Below are positions 63,881-64,000 of a DNA stretch of 64,000 bases, piece by piece (within the stretch, counting starts at the first letter, position 1; every line of letters begins with the position of its first letter). The translations under genes and the position numbers were made by a program. The stretch comes from Sediminibacterium sp. (GTDB taxonomy: Bacteria; Bacteroidota; Bacteroidia; B-17B0; Aurantibacillaceae), in NCBI GenBank assembly GCA_030054095.1, contig JASGCO010000017.1:21850-85849 (forward strand), in the 5' to 3' direction. The notes under the pieces are model-generated. The model was not told the origin of the DNA and ran no database searches. It saw only the letters and a list, made by a program, of their open reading frames with translations.

Positions 63881-64000
63881 TCATCCGTGATATACCCTTG
63901 ACTGTACAATTTTACCATTTTCAATTTCCAGTACTTCGCCTACACTCAAGGGTTCTTCACCATCTACAAACCGTGTGTATTCCATAAATACCTGACTATC
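63881..64000 (-). CDS. SnoaL/NTF2-like protein, C-terminal fragment (cut by window edge)
   Basis: The last 39 codons and the stop of a minus-strand gene whose start lies outside the window. VFMEYTRFVDGEEPL and VLEIENGKIVQSRVYHG have the pattern of the final strands of SnoaL-like/NTF2-fold domains, where the tail often packs over the ligand cavity. It converges on the diheme lipoprotein gene with a 9-bp gap. Confidence 0.6.
   Translation of the reverse strand, partial: DSQVFMEYTRFVDGEEPLSVGEVLEIENGKIVQSRVYHG

Noticed and set aside
1..64000. CRISPR arrays, insertion sequences, prophage genes, rRNA or tRNA clusters
   Set aside because: I looked for spaced direct repeats, transposase or integrase motifs and RNA gene signatures and found none that hold up.

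Overview
The window is a chromosomal segment of a Bacteroidota bacterium, probably from the Flavobacteriales/Sphingobacteriales side of the phylum. The evidence is a type IX secretion sorting domain on a secreted M1 peptidase, many short signal peptides ending in -AQ or -SQ, TAnnTTTG-type -7 promoter boxes, an ECF sigma/membrane anti-sigma/head-GIN cluster, DUF3822 beside rsmD, two-component-type propellers fused to SpoIIE phosphatases, and a short NuoG. No rRNA, tRNA, CRISPR array, insertion sequence or prophage was recognised. Coding density is high and I see no obvious transferred island.

Layout. 1-4.3 kb: 3' part of a lipoamide-dehydrogenase-like flavoprotein, an enoyl-CoA hydratase, a convergent folE/6-pyruvoyl-tetrahydropterin synthase pair, hemE, and an unusual structured intergenic element (3945-4262). 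4.3-17.9 kb: a complete 14-subunit complex I operon (nuoA to nuoN, minus strand) with a secreted TonB-C-domain protein between nuoF and nuoG, and a NuoG that ends after its iron-sulfur domains. 18-20.6 kb: glycosyltransferase, small pore-like membrane protein, divergent holB. 20.7-29.4 kb: a minus-strand block of secreted proteins of unknown role, one with TPR and PKD domains, ending in a large propeller/SpoIIE phosphatase, plus sucC. 29.8-34.7 kb: exported VWA protein, rsmD/DUF3822, DUF1761, glutathione peroxidase, SbtA-type bicarbonate permease.

34.8-47.3 kb: two overlapping tandem paralogues of an undescribed helical-repeat family, a T9SS-secreted M1 peptidase, pabB, a MacB-type ABC exporter pair, a TPR/SpoIIE phosphatase with a TTG start, a PH-like membrane protein and tilS. 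47.5-52.3 kb: kynurenine 3-monooxygenase, then ECF sigma factor, repeat-rich anti-sigma-like protein and head-GIN/beta-barrel protein. 52.5-57.5 kb: imelysin lipoprotein, HTTM membrane protein and FecA-like TonB receptor, translationally overlapped, with a small Cys-rich lipoprotein downstream; this looks like a metal-uptake operon. 57.5-58.9 kb: rtcB behind a perfect inverted repeat. 59.1-63.9 kb: secreted TPR-CHAT protease-like protein, Tat-type DUF1501 protein and diheme lipoprotein in one operon. The right edge cuts a SnoaL/NTF2-like gene.

Best candidates for undescribed biology are the CHAT/DUF1501/diheme operon, the imelysin/HTTM/TonB-receptor operon with a degenerate imelysin metal motif, the unknown secreted block upstream of the propeller phosphatase, the tandem helical-repeat paralogues, the anti-sigma-like protein with tandem basic repeats, and the 318-bp intergenic element. 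All family assignments come from reading motifs by eye; no database search was run.
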